A stretch of DNA of 64,000 bases, taken from Amycolatopsis marina. Lineage in GTDB: Bacteria > Actinomycetota > Actinomycetes > Mycobacteriales > Pseudonocardiaceae. The notes beneath the pieces are model-generated. The model did no database searches. It had not been told where the DNA came from and saw only the letters and a list, made by a program, of their open reading frames with translations. Shown one piece after another: positions 36,284-45,347 of this stretch. Made by a program: the position numbers and the translations under genes. The stretch covers positions 248,001 to 312,000 of the forward strand of contig NZ_FOKG01000006.1 in the NCBI RefSeq assembly GCF_900111885.1, read 5' to 3'. Each line of letters opens with the position of its first letter. Position 1 is the first letter of the stretch.

Positions 36284-37201
36284 TCACCTCGATTCGCCGA
36301 GGGCCACGCGCTGCTCGGCAGGCAGGTCGGCCAGCCAGAGCCGTTGCACCATGTGCCAGTCGGCAGGATGGGCGGCGATGTCGCCCGCGAGAACGTCGGC
36401 CAGCGCCTGCGTGGCCGCGGGCACCTCCTCCCGGGCGTTCACCCGGATACGCGGATGGATACGGATACCCCAACCGTCGTCGGTGAACCAGCTGCCCACC
36501 GGCAACAGTGCCGCTCCTGTGCTCGCCGCCAGCCGCGCGGGCCCGGCAGGCATCCTCGTCTGCTCGCCGAAGAAAGTGACCGGCAGGCCCGCTCCGGACA
36601 GATCGCGGTCGCTGACCAGACAGACGACCCGATTCTCCCGCAACCGCCGCAGCAGCGTGCGAAACGACGCCGCTCCCCCGCTGGCCGGCAGGATCTCGAA
36701 CCCCAGCGACTCGCGGAAATCGACGAAACGCCGGTACAGCGACTCCGGTTCGAGGCGTTCGACGACCGTGGTGAAGGTGCCGGAGTGGTCGACCAGCCAC
36801 ACTCCCGCGGCGTCCCAGTTGCCGGAGTGGGGCAGCGCGACCACGGCGCCGTTGCCCTCCGCCAGCGCCGCGTCCAGGTTCTCCACACCGCTGATGCCCT
36901 GCTGTACGCCGGTCACGATCTCGGCGGGGTCCATCGCTGGCAGGCGGAAGGCCTCCTGCCAGTACCTCGCGTAGGAGCGCAGTGCCCTGCGCGTCAGTTC
37001 CTCCAGTTCGGCCTGGCCAGCCTGCGGCACCACCCGTGTCAGATTGCGCCGCAGCTGGCGAACGCCCGCCCCGTCCCGGCGTGCGGCGAGGTCCGCGCCG
37101 AGGGAGAAGGCCGCCGTCGCCACCGGCGCGGGCAGCATCCTGACCAGGCGCCAGCCCGCCGCGTACCCCGCGTCGCCGATCCGGTGACCGAGTCCGCTCA
37201 C
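36284..37201 (-). CDS. PIM acyltransferase (PatA-type, HtrB/LpxL fold)
   Basis: A 305-residue lipid A acyltransferase-like enzyme that acylates the mannose of phosphatidylinositol mannosides. The catalytic H-x4-D motif is in VALPHSGNWDAAGV, and the family elements FRTLLRRLRENRVVCLVSDRD and VTFFGEQTRMPAGPA follow. There is no cleavable signal; association with the inner membrane face is expected. GTG at 37201 overlaps the pgsA stop as GTGA. Confidence 0.93.
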   Translation of the reverse strand: MSGLGHRIGDAGYAAGWRLVRMLPAPVATAAFSLGADLAARRDGAGVRQLRRNLTRVVPQAGQAELEELTRRALRSYARYWQEAFRLPAMDPAEIVTGVQQGISGVENLDAALAEGNGAVVALPHSGNWDAAGVWLVDHSGTFTTVVERLEPESLYRRFVDFRESLGFEILPASGGAASFRTLLRRLRENRVVCLVSDRDLSGAGLPVTFFGEQTRMPAGPARLAASTGAALLPVGSWFTDDGWGIRIHPRIRVNAREEVPAATQALADVLAGDIAAHPADWHMVQRLWLADLPAEQRVALGESR

Positions 37202-37809
37202 GTGCCCACCTTCCTGGCCGCCCTGGTCACCGTGACGGCGCGCTGCAGCAGTGTGACGGCGGACAGCACGGCGAGCAGCCAGAGCGTCGCCTCCACCGCG
37301 AAGGGCACCCCGAATCCCTGCAGGCCGGTGCCGGTGAGCGCGATGATCAACCGCTCGGGCCGTTCGATCAGCCCGCCGTCCGCCTCGAGTCCGGAAGCCT
37401 CCGCACGCGCCTTGACATAGGAGATGACCTGGGCCAGCACCAGGCAGATCAGCGCGGCCGCCGCCGCCCGCTCATTGCCTTCGACGACGAAGCACCACCA
37501 GGCGATACTCGCGAACACGGCACCGTCCGTGAGGCGGTCGCAGGTGGCGTCAAGGACGGCCCCCAGCGGGGTGCCGTGCCCCCTGGCTCTGGCCATCGCA
37601 CCGTCCAGCATGTCCAGCATCGTGAAGCCCCAGACGACGAACGTGCCGGCCAGCAGCATTCCGGTGGGAAAGAACACGAGGGCGCCGATCATCGCCCCTG
37701 CCGTGCCGATCACCGTCATCACGTTCGGCGTCAGCCCGGCACGCAGCAGAGCGCGGCCGACCGGATCGGTGACACGGGAGACGGAGGTGCGCGCGAAGAT
37801 GTTGAGCAT
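37198..37809 (-). CDS. pgsA: Phosphatidylinositol phosphate synthase (CDP-alcohol phosphatidyltransferase)
   Basis: A 203-residue membrane enzyme joining CDP-diacylglycerol with inositol phosphate, the entry to PI and PIM lipids. The CDP-alcohol phosphatidyltransferase motif D-x2-D-G-x2-A-R-x8-G-x3-D-x3-D is complete in DMLDGAMARARGHG and GAVLDATCDR (about 64-93). About six membrane helices. ATG at 37809. Co-directional with the acyltransferase and pimA. Confidence 0.95.
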   Translation of the reverse strand: MLNIFARTSVSRVTDPVGRALLRAGLTPNVMTVIGTAGAMIGALVFFPTGMLLAGTFVVWGFTMLDMLDGAMARARGHGTPLGAVLDATCDRLTDGAVFASIAWWCFVVEGNERAAAAALICLVLAQVISYVKARAEASGLEADGGLIERPERLIIALTGTGLQGFGVPFAVEATLWLLAVLSAVTLLQRAVTVTRAARKVGT

Positions 37810-37925
37810 CAGTTCTGTCCGGCGCTCCAGGCTACGGCGGATGGATGGGCGAACCGAAGCCTATCTACCCACCTCCGCGAGGCTGTCACGCGCCGTCGTT
37901 GCAGGTTCGCGCACGATCGGGCGGA

Positions 37926-38426
37926 TCAGCCCTCCTCGACCTCGCACTCGACCTGCCTGGCGAGCTCGCACTCCGAGGCGAGCCCGTTGCGGATCGCGGT
38001 GCTGATCTCGCCGAGGACGGTGACCTGCTCCGGTGTCAGCACGTCGAAGAGGCTCGACCGCACGGCCTCCACGTGCCCCGGCGCCGCCTCCTGCAGTGCG
38101 GCGAGTCCGCGCGGCGTGAGCGACGCGAGCGCTCCGCGCTTGTCCGTGGGGCAGGACCTGCGGTGCACCCAGCCGTTGGCCTCCAGGCGGGACACCGCGT
38201 GCGAGAGCCTGCTGCGGGAGGACTGACACGCCTCGGCGAGTCCGCTCATCCGCAGGGTCTGCTCCGGCGCCTCCGAGAGCGCGACCAGCACTTCGTAGTA
38301 GGTGTGCGGCATGCCCGAGTCGTGTTGCAACTGACTCTCGAGGTGTGCCCTGAGCATGCTGACGGCGGCGTTGAACGAACGCCACACACGCTGCTCCTCA
38401 TCGGAGAGCCATCGAGTCTCGGACAT
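37926..38426 (-). CDS. MarR-family transcriptional regulator
   Basis: A 166-residue winged-helix regulator. The HTH is MSGLAEACQSSRSRLSHAVS, followed by the wing region VHRRSCPTDKRGALASLTPRG. MarR regulators usually repress until bound by an aromatic or oxidised ligand. It is divergent from yceI, and two matching palindromes lie in the gap, so it probably represses itself and yceI. ATG at 38426. This gene pair interrupts the pgsA-HIT-thrS order of other actinobacteria. Confidence 0.92.
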   Translation of the reverse strand: MSETRWLSDEEQRVWRSFNAAVSMLRAHLESQLQHDSGMPHTYYEVLVALSEAPEQTLRMSGLAEACQSSRSRLSHAVSRLEANGWVHRRSCPTDKRGALASLTPRGLAALQEAAPGHVEAVRSSLFDVLTPEQVTVLGEISTAIRNGLASECELARQVECEVEEG

Positions 38427-38442
38427 GCCCTCATCATACCCC

Positions 38443-38460
38443 TGGTTGAGCTCTCAACCA
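38443..38460. promoter_or_regulatory. MarR operator, site 1
   Basis: TGGTTGAGCTCTCAACCA: near-perfect palindrome with arms TGGTTGAG and CTCAACCA. It lies 17 bases upstream of the marR start, where a repressor would block that promoter. Confidence 0.75.
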
Positions 38461-38475
38461 ACTTGCGGTACGGTC

Positions 38476-38493
38476 TGATTGAGGGCTCAACCA
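38476..38493. promoter_or_regulatory. MarR operator, site 2
   Basis: TGATTGAGGGCTCAACCA: second copy with arms differing at one base. It starts exactly 33 bases after site 1, about three helical turns, so both dimers would sit on the same DNA face. Confidence 0.75.
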
Positions 38494-38539
38494 ACAGGGT
38501 CCCCCAGAACATGTCACACGACAGTCAAGGAGAACTCCC

Positions 38540-39088
38540 ATGAGCGCACCCACCACCGAGATCCCCGGTTACATCGCGGGCACCTGGGCGATCGACCCGG
38601 CGCACTCCGACGTCACGTTCACCGTTCGCCACCTGGGCGTCTCCAAGGTGCGCGGCCAGTTCAGCACCTTCGAGGGCGAGATCGTCACCGCGGACACGCT
38701 GAACGGCTCCTCGGTGACCGCGACCATCCAGGCCGCCACCATCGACACGAACAGCGCGCAGCGCGACGAGCACGTCCGGGGCGGCGACTTCCTCGATGTC
38801 GAGCAGTTCCCGACGCTGACGTTCCGCTCGACCGGGATCCGGGTCGAGGACGGCGACTACCTGATCGACGGCGAGCTGACCCTGCACGGCGTCACCAAGC
38901 CGGTCACCCTCCAGGCCGAACTGGGCGGCTTCGGCGACGGCATGACCCCGGACAGCAAGGTCGTCGGCGTCGAGGCGAGCACCGAGATCAGCCGCTCCGA
39001 CTTCGCCGTCGGCGCAAACATCCCGACCGCCGTGGTCAGCGACAAGATCAAGATCGAGCTGAACATCGAGGCCGGGCTCCAGCAGTGA
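38540..39088 (+). CDS. YceI-family protein
   Basis: A 182-residue YceI-type lipocalin-like barrel. Features are WAIDPAHSDVTFTVRHLGVS, VRGQFSTFEGEI and the GELTLHGVTKPVTLQAEL strand pair. The fold binds polyisoprenoids in Thermus, and the role here is not known. There is no signal peptide, so it is cytoplasmic. ATG at 38540 has AAGGAG 7 bases upstream. Regulated by the divergent MarR protein. Its transcript ends near the hairpin 39096-39163. Confidence 0.93.
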   Translation: MSAPTTEIPGYIAGTWAIDPAHSDVTFTVRHLGVSKVRGQFSTFEGEIVTADTLNGSSVTATIQAATIDTNSAQRDEHVRGGDFLDVEQFPTLTFRSTGIRVEDGDYLIDGELTLHGVTKPVTLQAELGGFGDGMTPDSKVVGVEASTEISRSDFAVGANIPTAVVSDKIKIELNIEAGLQQ

Positions 39089-39095
39089 TCTCCCC

Positions 39096-39163
39096 GGCGG
39101 GAATCCGTTGACGAGTCCCCCAACCGACCGGTTGGTACCGGAACTCGTCGACGAATTCCCGCC
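39096..39163. terminator. Long imperfect hairpin between convergent yceI and HIT genes
   Basis: Arms 39096-39119 and 39140-39163 pair at 21 of 24 positions around a loop that itself contains a CCAACC/GGTTGG stem. The second arm includes ACTCGTCGACGAATTCC and is related to the palindrome at 30073-30104. It lies between two genes that face each other, so it is probably a two-way terminator. Confidence 0.7.
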
Positions 39164-39197
39164 AGGTGCGGGACCGGACGGGAGCGAACCGTCCCGG

Positions 39198-39707
39198 TCA
39201 GTCCTCCGGCCAGGCCTCCGCGAGCAGTGTTCGGGTCTGCCCGAGCAACTGCGGCAGCACCTTCGTGTGGCCCACCACCGGCATGAAGTTGGCGTCGCCG
39301 CCCCATCGAGGCACCACGTGCTGGTGCAGGTGGGCGGCGATGCCCGCACCCGCGATGACGCCCTGGTTCATACCGATGTTGAAGCCGTGCGCGCCGGAGA
39401 CCGACCGCACCACGGTCATCGCCCGCTGGGTGAACCGGGCCAGTTCGCTGGTCTCCTCCGGTGTCAGCTCGGTGTAGTCCGCGACGTGCCGGTACGGCAC
39501 CACCATCAGATGCCCCGGGTTGTACGGGTACAGATTCAGGACGGCGTACACGAGGCGACCTCTGGCGAGGATCAGCGCGTCGGCGTCGGACAGCTCGACG
39601 AGCCTGCAGAACGGGCAGCCCTGCGGGTGGTCGCCCTGCGGCTTGTTCTCCCCCTGCACATAGGCGAGCCGGTGCGGCGTCCACAACCGCTGCAGCGCGT
39701 CCGGCAC
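39198..39707 (-). CDS. HIT-family Ap4A phosphorylase/hydrolase
   Basis: A 169-residue histidine-triad protein. The catalytic triad stretch is HLHQHVVPRW, preceded by GFNIGMNQGVIAGAGIAAH. An N-terminal CPFCRL pair could bind zinc. The mycobacterial homologue (Rv2613c), in the same place downstream of thrS, is a diadenosine tetraphosphate phosphorylase, so that role is likely. The start is not certain: GTG at 39707 (MPDALQRLWTPHR) is the first in-frame start after the thrS stop, 26 bases away, with AGGAC about 9 bases upstream. Confidence 0.9.
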   Translation of the reverse strand: MPDALQRLWTPHRLAYVQGENKPQGDHPQGCPFCRLVELSDADALILARGRLVYAVLNLYPYNPGHLMVVPYRHVADYTELTPEETSELARFTQRAMTVVRSVSGAHGFNIGMNQGVIAGAGIAAHLHQHVVPRWGGDANFMPVVGHTKVLPQLLGQTRTLLAEAWPED

Positions 39708-39732
39708 GCCGACACCGTCCTGATGCTCGACC

Positions 39733-41766
39733 TCAGGCCCGCCCAACGAGAGCCTCCAGCGTCTCCGTCGTGGGCGACGCGTTCTCCCTCCGCTGCACCC
39801 AGTCGGCGATGACGTCGACCGCGGTCCCGACCGGCACCCCGTTGATCTGCCCACCGTCCCGGAAACGGAACGAGACGGCGCCTGCCTCCACGTCCTTGCC
39901 GCCTGCCAGCAACAGGAACGGCACCTTCTGCGTCGTGTGGGTCCGGATCTTCTTCTGCATCCGGTCGTCACTCTCGTCGACCTCGACCCGAATCCCCTTG
40001 GCCCGCAACGCCTTCTCCACGCCGCGCAGATGCTCGACGTGCTCGTCCGCGATCGGGATGCCCACCACCTGCACGGGCGCGAGCCACGCCGGGAACGCAC
40101 CCGCGTAGTGCTCGGTGAGCACGCCGAAGAACCGCTCGATCGACCCGAACAGCGCGCGGTGGATCATCACCGGCTGCTGCCGCGAGCCGTCGGCGGCCTG
40201 GTACTCCAGGCCGAATCGCTTCGGCTGCTGGAAGTCCACCTGAATGGTGGACATCTGCCAGGTGCGCCCGATCGCGTCCTTCGCCTGCACGGAGATCTTC
40301 GGCCCGTAGTAGGCCGCGCCGCCGGGGTCGGGCACCAGGTCCAGCCCCGAGGCGGCGGCAGCCTCCCGCAGCGCCTCGGTGGCTTCCTCCCACTCAGCGG
40401 GCTCGCCGATGAACTTGGGCGAGTCGTCCCGAGTGGACAGTTCAAGATAGAAGTCGTTGAGCCCGTAGTCGCGCAACAGGTCCAGCACGAAGTCGAGCAG
40501 CGAGCGCAACTCGCCCTGCATCTGCTCCTTCGTGCAGTAGATGTGCGAATCGTCCTGGGTCATGCCGCGAACGCGGGTCAGCCCGTGCACCACACCCGAC
40601 TTCTCGTACCGGTAGACCGAGCCGAACTCGAACAGCCGCAACGGCAGATCGCGATAGGACCGGCCGCGGGAGCGGAAGATCAGGTTGTGCATCGGGCAGT
40701 TCATCGCCTTGATGTAGTAGTCCGTCCCCTCCAGACTCATCGGCGGGAACATGCCCTCGGCGTAGTGCGGCAGGTGCCCGGAGGTCTCGAACAGCGCGCC
40801 CTTGCTGATGTGCGGGGTGTTGACGAACTCGTATCCGGCTTGTTCGTGCTTGTGCCGGGAGTAGGTCTCGAGTTCCCGCCGGATGATGCCACCCCTTGGG
40901 TGGAACACCGGCAGCCCGGACCCGAGTTCCTCGGGGAAGGAGAATAGGTCCAGCTCGGCTCCGAGCCTGCGGTGGTCGCGACGCTCGGCCTCGGCCAGCA
41001 TCTCCAGGTGTGCGTCCTGCGCCTCCGCCGACTCCCACGCGGTGCCGTAGATGCGCTGCAGCTGCGGATTCTTCTCGTCGCCACGCCAGTACGCCGCGGC
41101 CACCCGCATGAGTTTGAACGCGGGGATGTGCTTGGTGGTGGGCACGTGCGGCCCCCGGCAGAGATCGCCCCACACCCGGTCGCCACTGCGCGGGTCCACG
41201 TTGTCGTAAACGGTCAGCTCGCCGCCGCCGACCTCCATCACCTCGGTGGTGTCCACCTCCGACTTGAGATCGACGAGCTCGAGCTTGAACGGCTCGCCCG
41301 CGAGCTCCTCCCTGGCGGCGGCCACGGAGTCCAGCACCCTGCGGGAGAACCGCTGCGACCCCTTGATGATCTGCTTCATGCGCTTCTCCAGCGCCTGCAG
41401 GTCCTCTGGGGTGAACGGGGTGTCGACGGCGAAGTCGTAGTAGAAGCCGTCCCGCACCGGCGGACCGATCCCGAGCTTCGCGTCGGGGAACTGCTGCTGC
41501 ACGGCCTGGGCCAGCACGTGCGCGGCGGAGTGCCGGATGACGCTGCGGCCGTCCTCGGTGTTCGCCGCGACGGGCTCGACCTCGGTGTCCACCTCGGGAG
41601 TCCAGGCCAGGTCGCGCAGTTGCCCACCGGCATCGCGGACGACGACCACCGCGTCGGGTCCCTTGCCAGGCAGGCCGGACTCGCGCACAGCGGTGCCCGC
41701 CGTGGTCCCGGCCGGCACCACCACGCGTGGGGCGGGTTCGGACACGACTGCGGACGGCTGGGACAC
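39733..41766 (-). CDS. thrS: Threonyl-tRNA synthetase
   Basis: A 677-residue class II synthetase with the full domain set: a TGS-like N-terminus (about 15-75), the editing domain with [11 protein letters not shown] (the HxxxH pair), the catalytic core with motif 2 in [14 protein letters not shown] and motif 3 in [18 protein letters not shown], and the C-terminal anticodon-binding domain ([18 protein letters not shown]). Zinc-binding Cys is in [14 protein letters not shown] at 41766 has AAGGAG 5 bases upstream. It begins the thrS-HIT group. Confidence 0.97.
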   Translation of the reverse strand: MSQPSAVVSEPAPRVVVPAGTTAGTAVRESGLPGKGPDAVVVVRDAGGQLRDLAWTPEVDTEVEPVAANTEDGRSVIRHSAAHVLAQAVQQQFPDAKLGIGPPVRDGFYYDFAVDTPFTPEDLQALEKRMKQIIKGSQRFSRRVLDSVAAAREELAGEPFKLELVDLKSEVDTTEVMEVGGGELTVYDNVDPRSGDRVWGDLCRGPHVPTTKHIPAFKLMRVAAAYWRGDEKNPQLQRIYGTAWESAEAQDAHLEMLAEAERRDHRRLGAELDLFSFPEELGSGLPVFHPRGGIIRRELETYSRHKHEQAGYEFVNTPHISKGALFETSGHLPHYAEGMFPPMSLEGTDYYIKAMNCPMHNLIFRSRGRSYRDLPLRLFEFGSVYRYEKSGVVHGLTRVRGMTQDDSHIYCTKEQMQGELRSLLDFVLDLLRDYGLNDFYLELSTRDDSPKFIGEPAEWEEATEALREAAAASGLDLVPDPGGAAYYGPKISVQAKDAIGRTWQMSTIQVDFQQPKRFGLEYQAADGSRQQPVMIHRALFGSIERFFGVLTEHYAGAFPAWLAPVQVVGIPIADEHVEHLRGVEKALRAKGIRVEVDESDDRMQKKIRTHTTQKVPFLLLAGGKDVEAGAVSFRFRDGGQINGVPVGTAVDVIADWVQRRENASPTTETLEALVGRA

Positions 41767-41873
41767 GGTGGCTCCTTAGGAAGTGCGGTGCACGGACGAC
41801 GTGTCCGATGCTAGCCGTCACCCTCGGACCCGTTTGGTCAGCGGGTCTGCCCACCCGAGCGGCACCCGCACGG

Positions 41874-43445
41874 TCAGTACGCGCCGTATCCGCCCACGAC
41901 CGCCCGCAGCGTCTTCCAGAGGATCACCATGTCCAGCGCGAGGGACCAGTCCTCGACGTAACGCAGGTCCAGCCGCACGCTTTCCGCCCACGTCAGATCG
42001 CTGCGCCCGCTGACCTGCCAGAGCCCGGTCAGCCCCGGCTTGACCAGCAAGCGCCTGCGCGCGTCCGGCGCGTACTCGGCGGTCTCCTCCGGTAACGGCG
42101 GGCGTGGCCCCACGAGCGACATCCGCCCGGACAGGACGTTGAACAACTGCGGCAACTCGTCGAGGGAGTAGCGGCGCAGGAACACGCCGACCCTGGTCAC
42201 ACGGGGGTCCTTGCGCAGCTTGAACAACGGCCCCGCCGCCTCGTTGTTCTCCATCAGACTGTGCCGGACACGGTCGGCATCGACGATCATGGTGCGGAAC
42301 TTGTACATCGTGAATTCCCGGCCGCCCCTGCCGACCCGCCGCTGCCGATAGATCACCGGCCCCCGGTCCGAGACGGTGATCCACGCCGCGATCAGCAGCA
42401 GCAGCGGCGCGCACAGGGTGAGCAGGGTCAGCGCTCCGACGCGGTCCACCACGTCCTTGATCAGCCGTTTTCCACCGGTGAACTGCGGCGCCGAGACCCG
42501 CAGCAGTGGCATGCCGAGAACACCGGAGACATTCAGCCGTGGCCCCGCGACCTCCATCAGGACGGGCGCCACCACCATCTCCGCCGAGGTGCCCTCCAGG
42601 TCCCAGGCCAGCTGTTGCAGCCTGCGCGGAGTCCAGTACGGGTCGGCCGTCACCGCCACCACGCGGTACCCGCCCCGGCGGACATGCGCCGAGAGATCGC
42701 CCAGCCCGCCGACGACCGGAACACCGGCGATCGCTCCCGTTCCTCCGGTCTCACCGACGGAGTCGCTCTGGGGCACCACTTCGGTGGTACACACCGCCTC
42801 CACCCGCCAGCCCACATGTGACTCGGTCCTGGTGCGCTCGATCAGCTCACGGACGGTTCCCGGGGCACCCGCCGCCATCACCGGCAGCAGGCACTCACCC
42901 CGCCTGCGTGCCCCGTGCAGCAGCCGCCGCAGGAGATAGCGCAGCGGAAAGGCAACGAGCGCGATCACGGGCACGACGACGAACACCCATGCCTGCACCG
43001 CGAGCGATCCGGAGATGAGCCCCGCCAGTGCGATCAGGACGGCCGCGATGAACAGTCCCCTGCCGAGCCTGCTGAACTCCTCCGATCCCGCACCGAGCAC
43101 CCGCAGGCTCCAGGCCCTGGTGGCGGGCAACGCCGCGAGTACGGCCAGTACCGTGCCGAACGCGATCAGCTGATGCACGCCCACCGGCCCGCCCAGCCCT
43201 TCGATGAAGACGACCGCCAGAGCGACGACCAGAAGTGTCACCAGTACGTCGGCGGTGATCACCGAGGCCAGGTAACGGCGCTCCCACGCCAGGGCTGGCG
43301 CGATGTCCTCCACGGGTTCCGGGACGGATCGGAGCCGCACCCGAGACGAGGACTCGTCCCACCGCCCGGCCCGCGACGATGGGCGCGGGCCGCTCCCCGG
43401 CGCCTCGCCGTCCGCGGCGAAGAGCGACCGTGCCGACTCGTCCAT
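41874..43445 (-). CDS. Polyprenyl-phosphate sugar transferase (WcaJ-type initiating glycosylphosphotransferase)
   Basis: A 523-residue membrane enzyme that loads the first sugar phosphate on undecaprenyl phosphate to start an exopolysaccharide or glycan. It has four or five N-terminal helices (about 65-190), a CoA-binding-like middle region, and the C-terminal bacterial sugar transferase domain with KRLIKDVVDRVGALTLL, YRQRRVGRGGREFTMYKFRT, SLDELPQLFNVLSG, MSLVGPRPPLPEE and KPGLTGLWQVSGRSDL. ATG at 43445 after GGAAGGG. No glycosyltransferase cluster lies beside it in this window, so it stands alone. The upstream 440 bases probably hold regulation. Confidence 0.93.
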   Translation of the reverse strand: MDESARSLFAADGEAPGSGPRPSSRAGRWDESSSRVRLRSVPEPVEDIAPALAWERRYLASVITADVLVTLLVVALAVVFIEGLGGPVGVHQLIAFGTVLAVLAALPATRAWSLRVLGAGSEEFSRLGRGLFIAAVLIALAGLISGSLAVQAWVFVVVPVIALVAFPLRYLLRRLLHGARRRGECLLPVMAAGAPGTVRELIERTRTESHVGWRVEAVCTTEVVPQSDSVGETGGTGAIAGVPVVGGLGDLSAHVRRGGYRVVAVTADPYWTPRRLQQLAWDLEGTSAEMVVAPVLMEVAGPRLNVSGVLGMPLLRVSAPQFTGGKRLIKDVVDRVGALTLLTLCAPLLLLIAAWITVSDRGPVIYRQRRVGRGGREFTMYKFRTMIVDADRVRHSLMENNEAAGPLFKLRKDPRVTRVGVFLRRYSLDELPQLFNVLSGRMSLVGPRPPLPEETAEYAPDARRRLLVKPGLTGLWQVSGRSDLTWAESVRLDLRYVEDWSLALDMVILWKTLRAVVGGYGAY

Positions 43446-43889
43446 GGAGGACCCTTCCGCTCATCGGTCGTGATCCCACGGCCCGCGCGCGACTACGCAT
43501 GGTGGTGCCACGAGATTACGGTGTGTAACGAATGCGTGGATGTCATTCGAGCGACACACGCCGTGGTATCGGTCACTCGCAACGGGGTGTTACAGCGCCA
43601 TCAGCGAACTTTGCCTCACTGAATCGGAGGATCTGACCAACGGAAGATAACAAAAAGGTGACAACGGGTAGTGATGTCACTCGCCAACTCACTACGGACT
43701 GTAGTTAGTTGACAGATTACGTTCAGGGGCATTCGTGGACCCGGAGACGAGATGTCGCGACGGAAGGCATGGAGACGCCATCCCCCGGTCGCGCTGGGTC
43801 CACAACAGACACACGTGCGCCGCCGTGATCAGTGGCACATCGGGTAATGATTCCGCACCCGAGACGGTTGACGCTGATGGCGGACACAG
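43446..43889. other. Long intergenic region upstream of the sugar transferase
   Basis: About 440 bases without a gene. Bases 43600-43735 are distinctly AT-richer than the surroundings and likely hold the promoter of the sugar transferase and perhaps a nucleoid-protein (Lsr2-like) site. An imperfect hairpin lies at about 43518-43559 (outer GTGTGT/ACACAC, inner CGAATG/CATTCG). A plus-strand TTGACA is seen near 43708 but has no gene to serve. Confidence 0.35.
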
Positions 43890-43912
43890 AAAAGGCCCGG
43901 CTGCACCGGGCC
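43890..43912 (-). terminator. Intrinsic terminator of the tRNA-Val(CAC) gene
   Basis: Seven-pair GC stem (GGCCCGG/CCGGGCC at 43894-43900 and 43906-43912) followed on the minus strand by TTTT (43890-43893). It lies 26 bases past the tRNA 3' end, and is a canonical hairpin plus U-run, which is uncommon in high-GC actinomycetes. Confidence 0.85.
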
Positions 43913-43937
43913 CTCTGGCTGACAACAAAACACTGGT

Positions 43938-44012
43938 GGTGGGCGATACTGGGATCGAACCAGTGACCCCTTCGGTGTGAACGAAGTGCTCTCCCGCTGA
44001 GCTAATCGCCCC
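43938..44012 (-). tRNA. tRNA-Val (anticodon CAC)
   Basis: A 75-base gene with encoded CCA. Acceptor stem GGGCGAT/ATCGCCC, D-arm AGCTCAGCGGGAGAGC, anticodon arm CTTCG-TTCACAC-CGAAG with CAC at positions 34-36 (reads GTG), and T-arm with GGTTCGATCCC. Discriminator A. It points away from the other three tRNAs and toward the sugar transferase gene. Confidence 0.95.
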
Positions 44013-44426
44013 GGCCTTGCTGTGAGAAGGACTCTACCGGACGACCTTCGGCGGCCTGCAAACGGGTGGTTCATCGACGGACACGTTCCGCACATCAATG
44101 AGCACTCAGCGAACAACCGCGTGCTCGCCGGGGCCCTTGGGGTCGCCCGGCGCGGCATCCGGCGCACGGGGGGACCTAGGTCACGTCGGCCATTTGCGGG
44201 GCGGCGCTATCGCCCCGGCGTCAAACCGAGCAGTATGTACGCGTGGACGATCACCACGATCGCGCGCGAGGCCAGTACGGCCGAGGGCTGTGGTGACGTG
44301 AAAGGGAGCCCGGGATGACCCCATACGGGTGATCTCGGGCAAAACGGCGAGCGAGTCGGCCCCCTTTTACGTCTCACCACCGGAACTCGGTCAGACTGAC
44401 CGGGAAGGGAGCAGAAGGGTAGGACG
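44013..44426. other. Intergenic region between tRNA-Val(CAC) and the SsgA-like gene
   Basis: About 410 bases holding the divergent promoters of the tRNA and the SsgA-like gene. Two hairpins are visible: GGGGCG/CGCCCC at 44198-44216, and a nine-base near match GCCCGGGAT...ATCTCGGGC around 44310-44340. No open frame with coding character was found. Confidence 0.35.
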
Positions 44427-44852
44427 ATGCGAAACGATCACGTGACGCTCCGCTCGACAGCGGTGTTCGACCTGCTGGCGCCGCGGACGCCCGCGGTTCC
44501 GGTGAAGGTGGAGTTGCGCTATGACACCCGCGATCCCTACGCGGTGGTCGCCGCGTTCCGTACGGGCCGCGCCGGCTGGGTGGAGTGGGTGTACGCACGT
44601 GACCTACTCGCCGACGGCCTGCTCGCCGACGCGGGCGACGGCGACGTGCGGATCCGCCCCTCCGTCGAGGATCCGGAATCCGTGCTCATCGAACTCAACT
44701 CCCCGTCGGGGCACGCGATGTTCGAGGCATCGGCGCAGGAGCTGGCCGACTTCCTCGACCGCACCTACGACGTGGTGCTGCCGGGCAACGAACACCTCTG
44801 GGTCGACGTCGACGACGCGCTGACCCATCTCATCCCGAACGATCGGACCTGA
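44427..44852 (+). CDS. SsgA-like (SALP) sporulation/cell-division regulator
   Basis: A 141-residue SsgA-like protein. The family core is VPVKVELRYDTRDPYAVVAAF, VEWVYARDLLADGL, and a C-terminal FEASAQELADFLDRTYDVVLPG. SALPs occur only in morphologically complex actinobacteria and guide septum placement by recruiting FtsZ or the peptidoglycan machinery. A single stand-alone member such as this is most often the SsgB orthologue, but that needs a tree. ATG at 44427 after AGGGTAGGACG. It lies between tRNA genes. Confidence 0.93.
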   Translation: MRNDHVTLRSTAVFDLLAPRTPAVPVKVELRYDTRDPYAVVAAFRTGRAGWVEWVYARDLLADGLLADAGDGDVRIRPSVEDPESVLIELNSPSGHAMFEASAQELADFLDRTYDVVLPGNEHLWVDVDDALTHLIPNDRT

Positions 44853-44965
44853 TCACGGGCGGTAAACGCCATTGGCGGGACCCCCCATGTCAGGGCCGAT
44901 TTCGGGTCCGATACAGTTCTTTTCAACACCAAGACGACGGGTCAGGCGACACGGAGTCATGGAAT

Positions 44966-45038
44966 GCGGACGTAGCGCAGCTGGTAGCGCATCACCTTGC
45001 CAAGGTGAGGGTCGCGGGTTCGAGTCCCGTCGTCCGCT
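44966..45038 (+). tRNA. tRNA-Gly (anticodon GCC)
   Basis: A 73-base gene without encoded CCA. Acceptor GCGGACG/CGTCCGC, anticodon loop TTGCCAA with GCC, T-loop GGGTTCGAGTCCC, discriminator T. First of three tandem tRNAs. Confidence 0.95.
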
Positions 45039-45109
45039 CGACTGCGGCGGCACCCCGCAGTGGGATCGTGATCGGAGGGAGTTCCCGAAGATCGGATTCC
45101 CTGGAACAC

Positions 45110-45181
45110 GGCGGAGTGGCCGAGTGGTTCAGGCAAGGGCCTGCAAAGCCCTGTACGCGGGTTCGATTCCCGCCTCCGCCT
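45110..45181 (+). tRNA. tRNA-Cys (anticodon GCA)
   Basis: A 72-base gene without encoded CCA. Acceptor GGCGGAG/CTCCGCC, anticodon loop CTGCAAA with GCA, T-arm GCGGGTTCGATTCCCGC, and the discriminator T needed by cysteinyl-tRNA synthetase. Confidence 0.95.
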
Positions 45182-45182
45182 C

Positions 45183-45257
<75 letters not shown>

Positions 45258-45270
45258 TCTCTTCAAGTCG

Positions 45271-45303
45271 AACCCTCATCGGTGACAGCCATCGGTGAGG
45301 GTT
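45271..45303. terminator. Hairpin ending the tRNA cluster
   Basis: AACCCTCA (45271-45278) pairs with TGAGGGTT (45296-45303) around a 17-base loop, with a short T-run after it. A CATCGGTGA repeat lies inside. It lies between the tRNA-Val(GAC) gene and the facing nucleotidyltransferase gene and may end both transcripts. Confidence 0.6.
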
Positions 45304-45347
45304 TCGGCGTCAGTGAAGACTTCCAACTGCCAGCAGCACGCTTCTGA

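Noticed and set aside
43735..43980. Small plus-strand frame ending in TGIEPVTPSV
   Set aside because: It overlaps the terminator and the antisense of tRNA-Val; the peptide end is a familiar artefact of tRNA-antisense translation.
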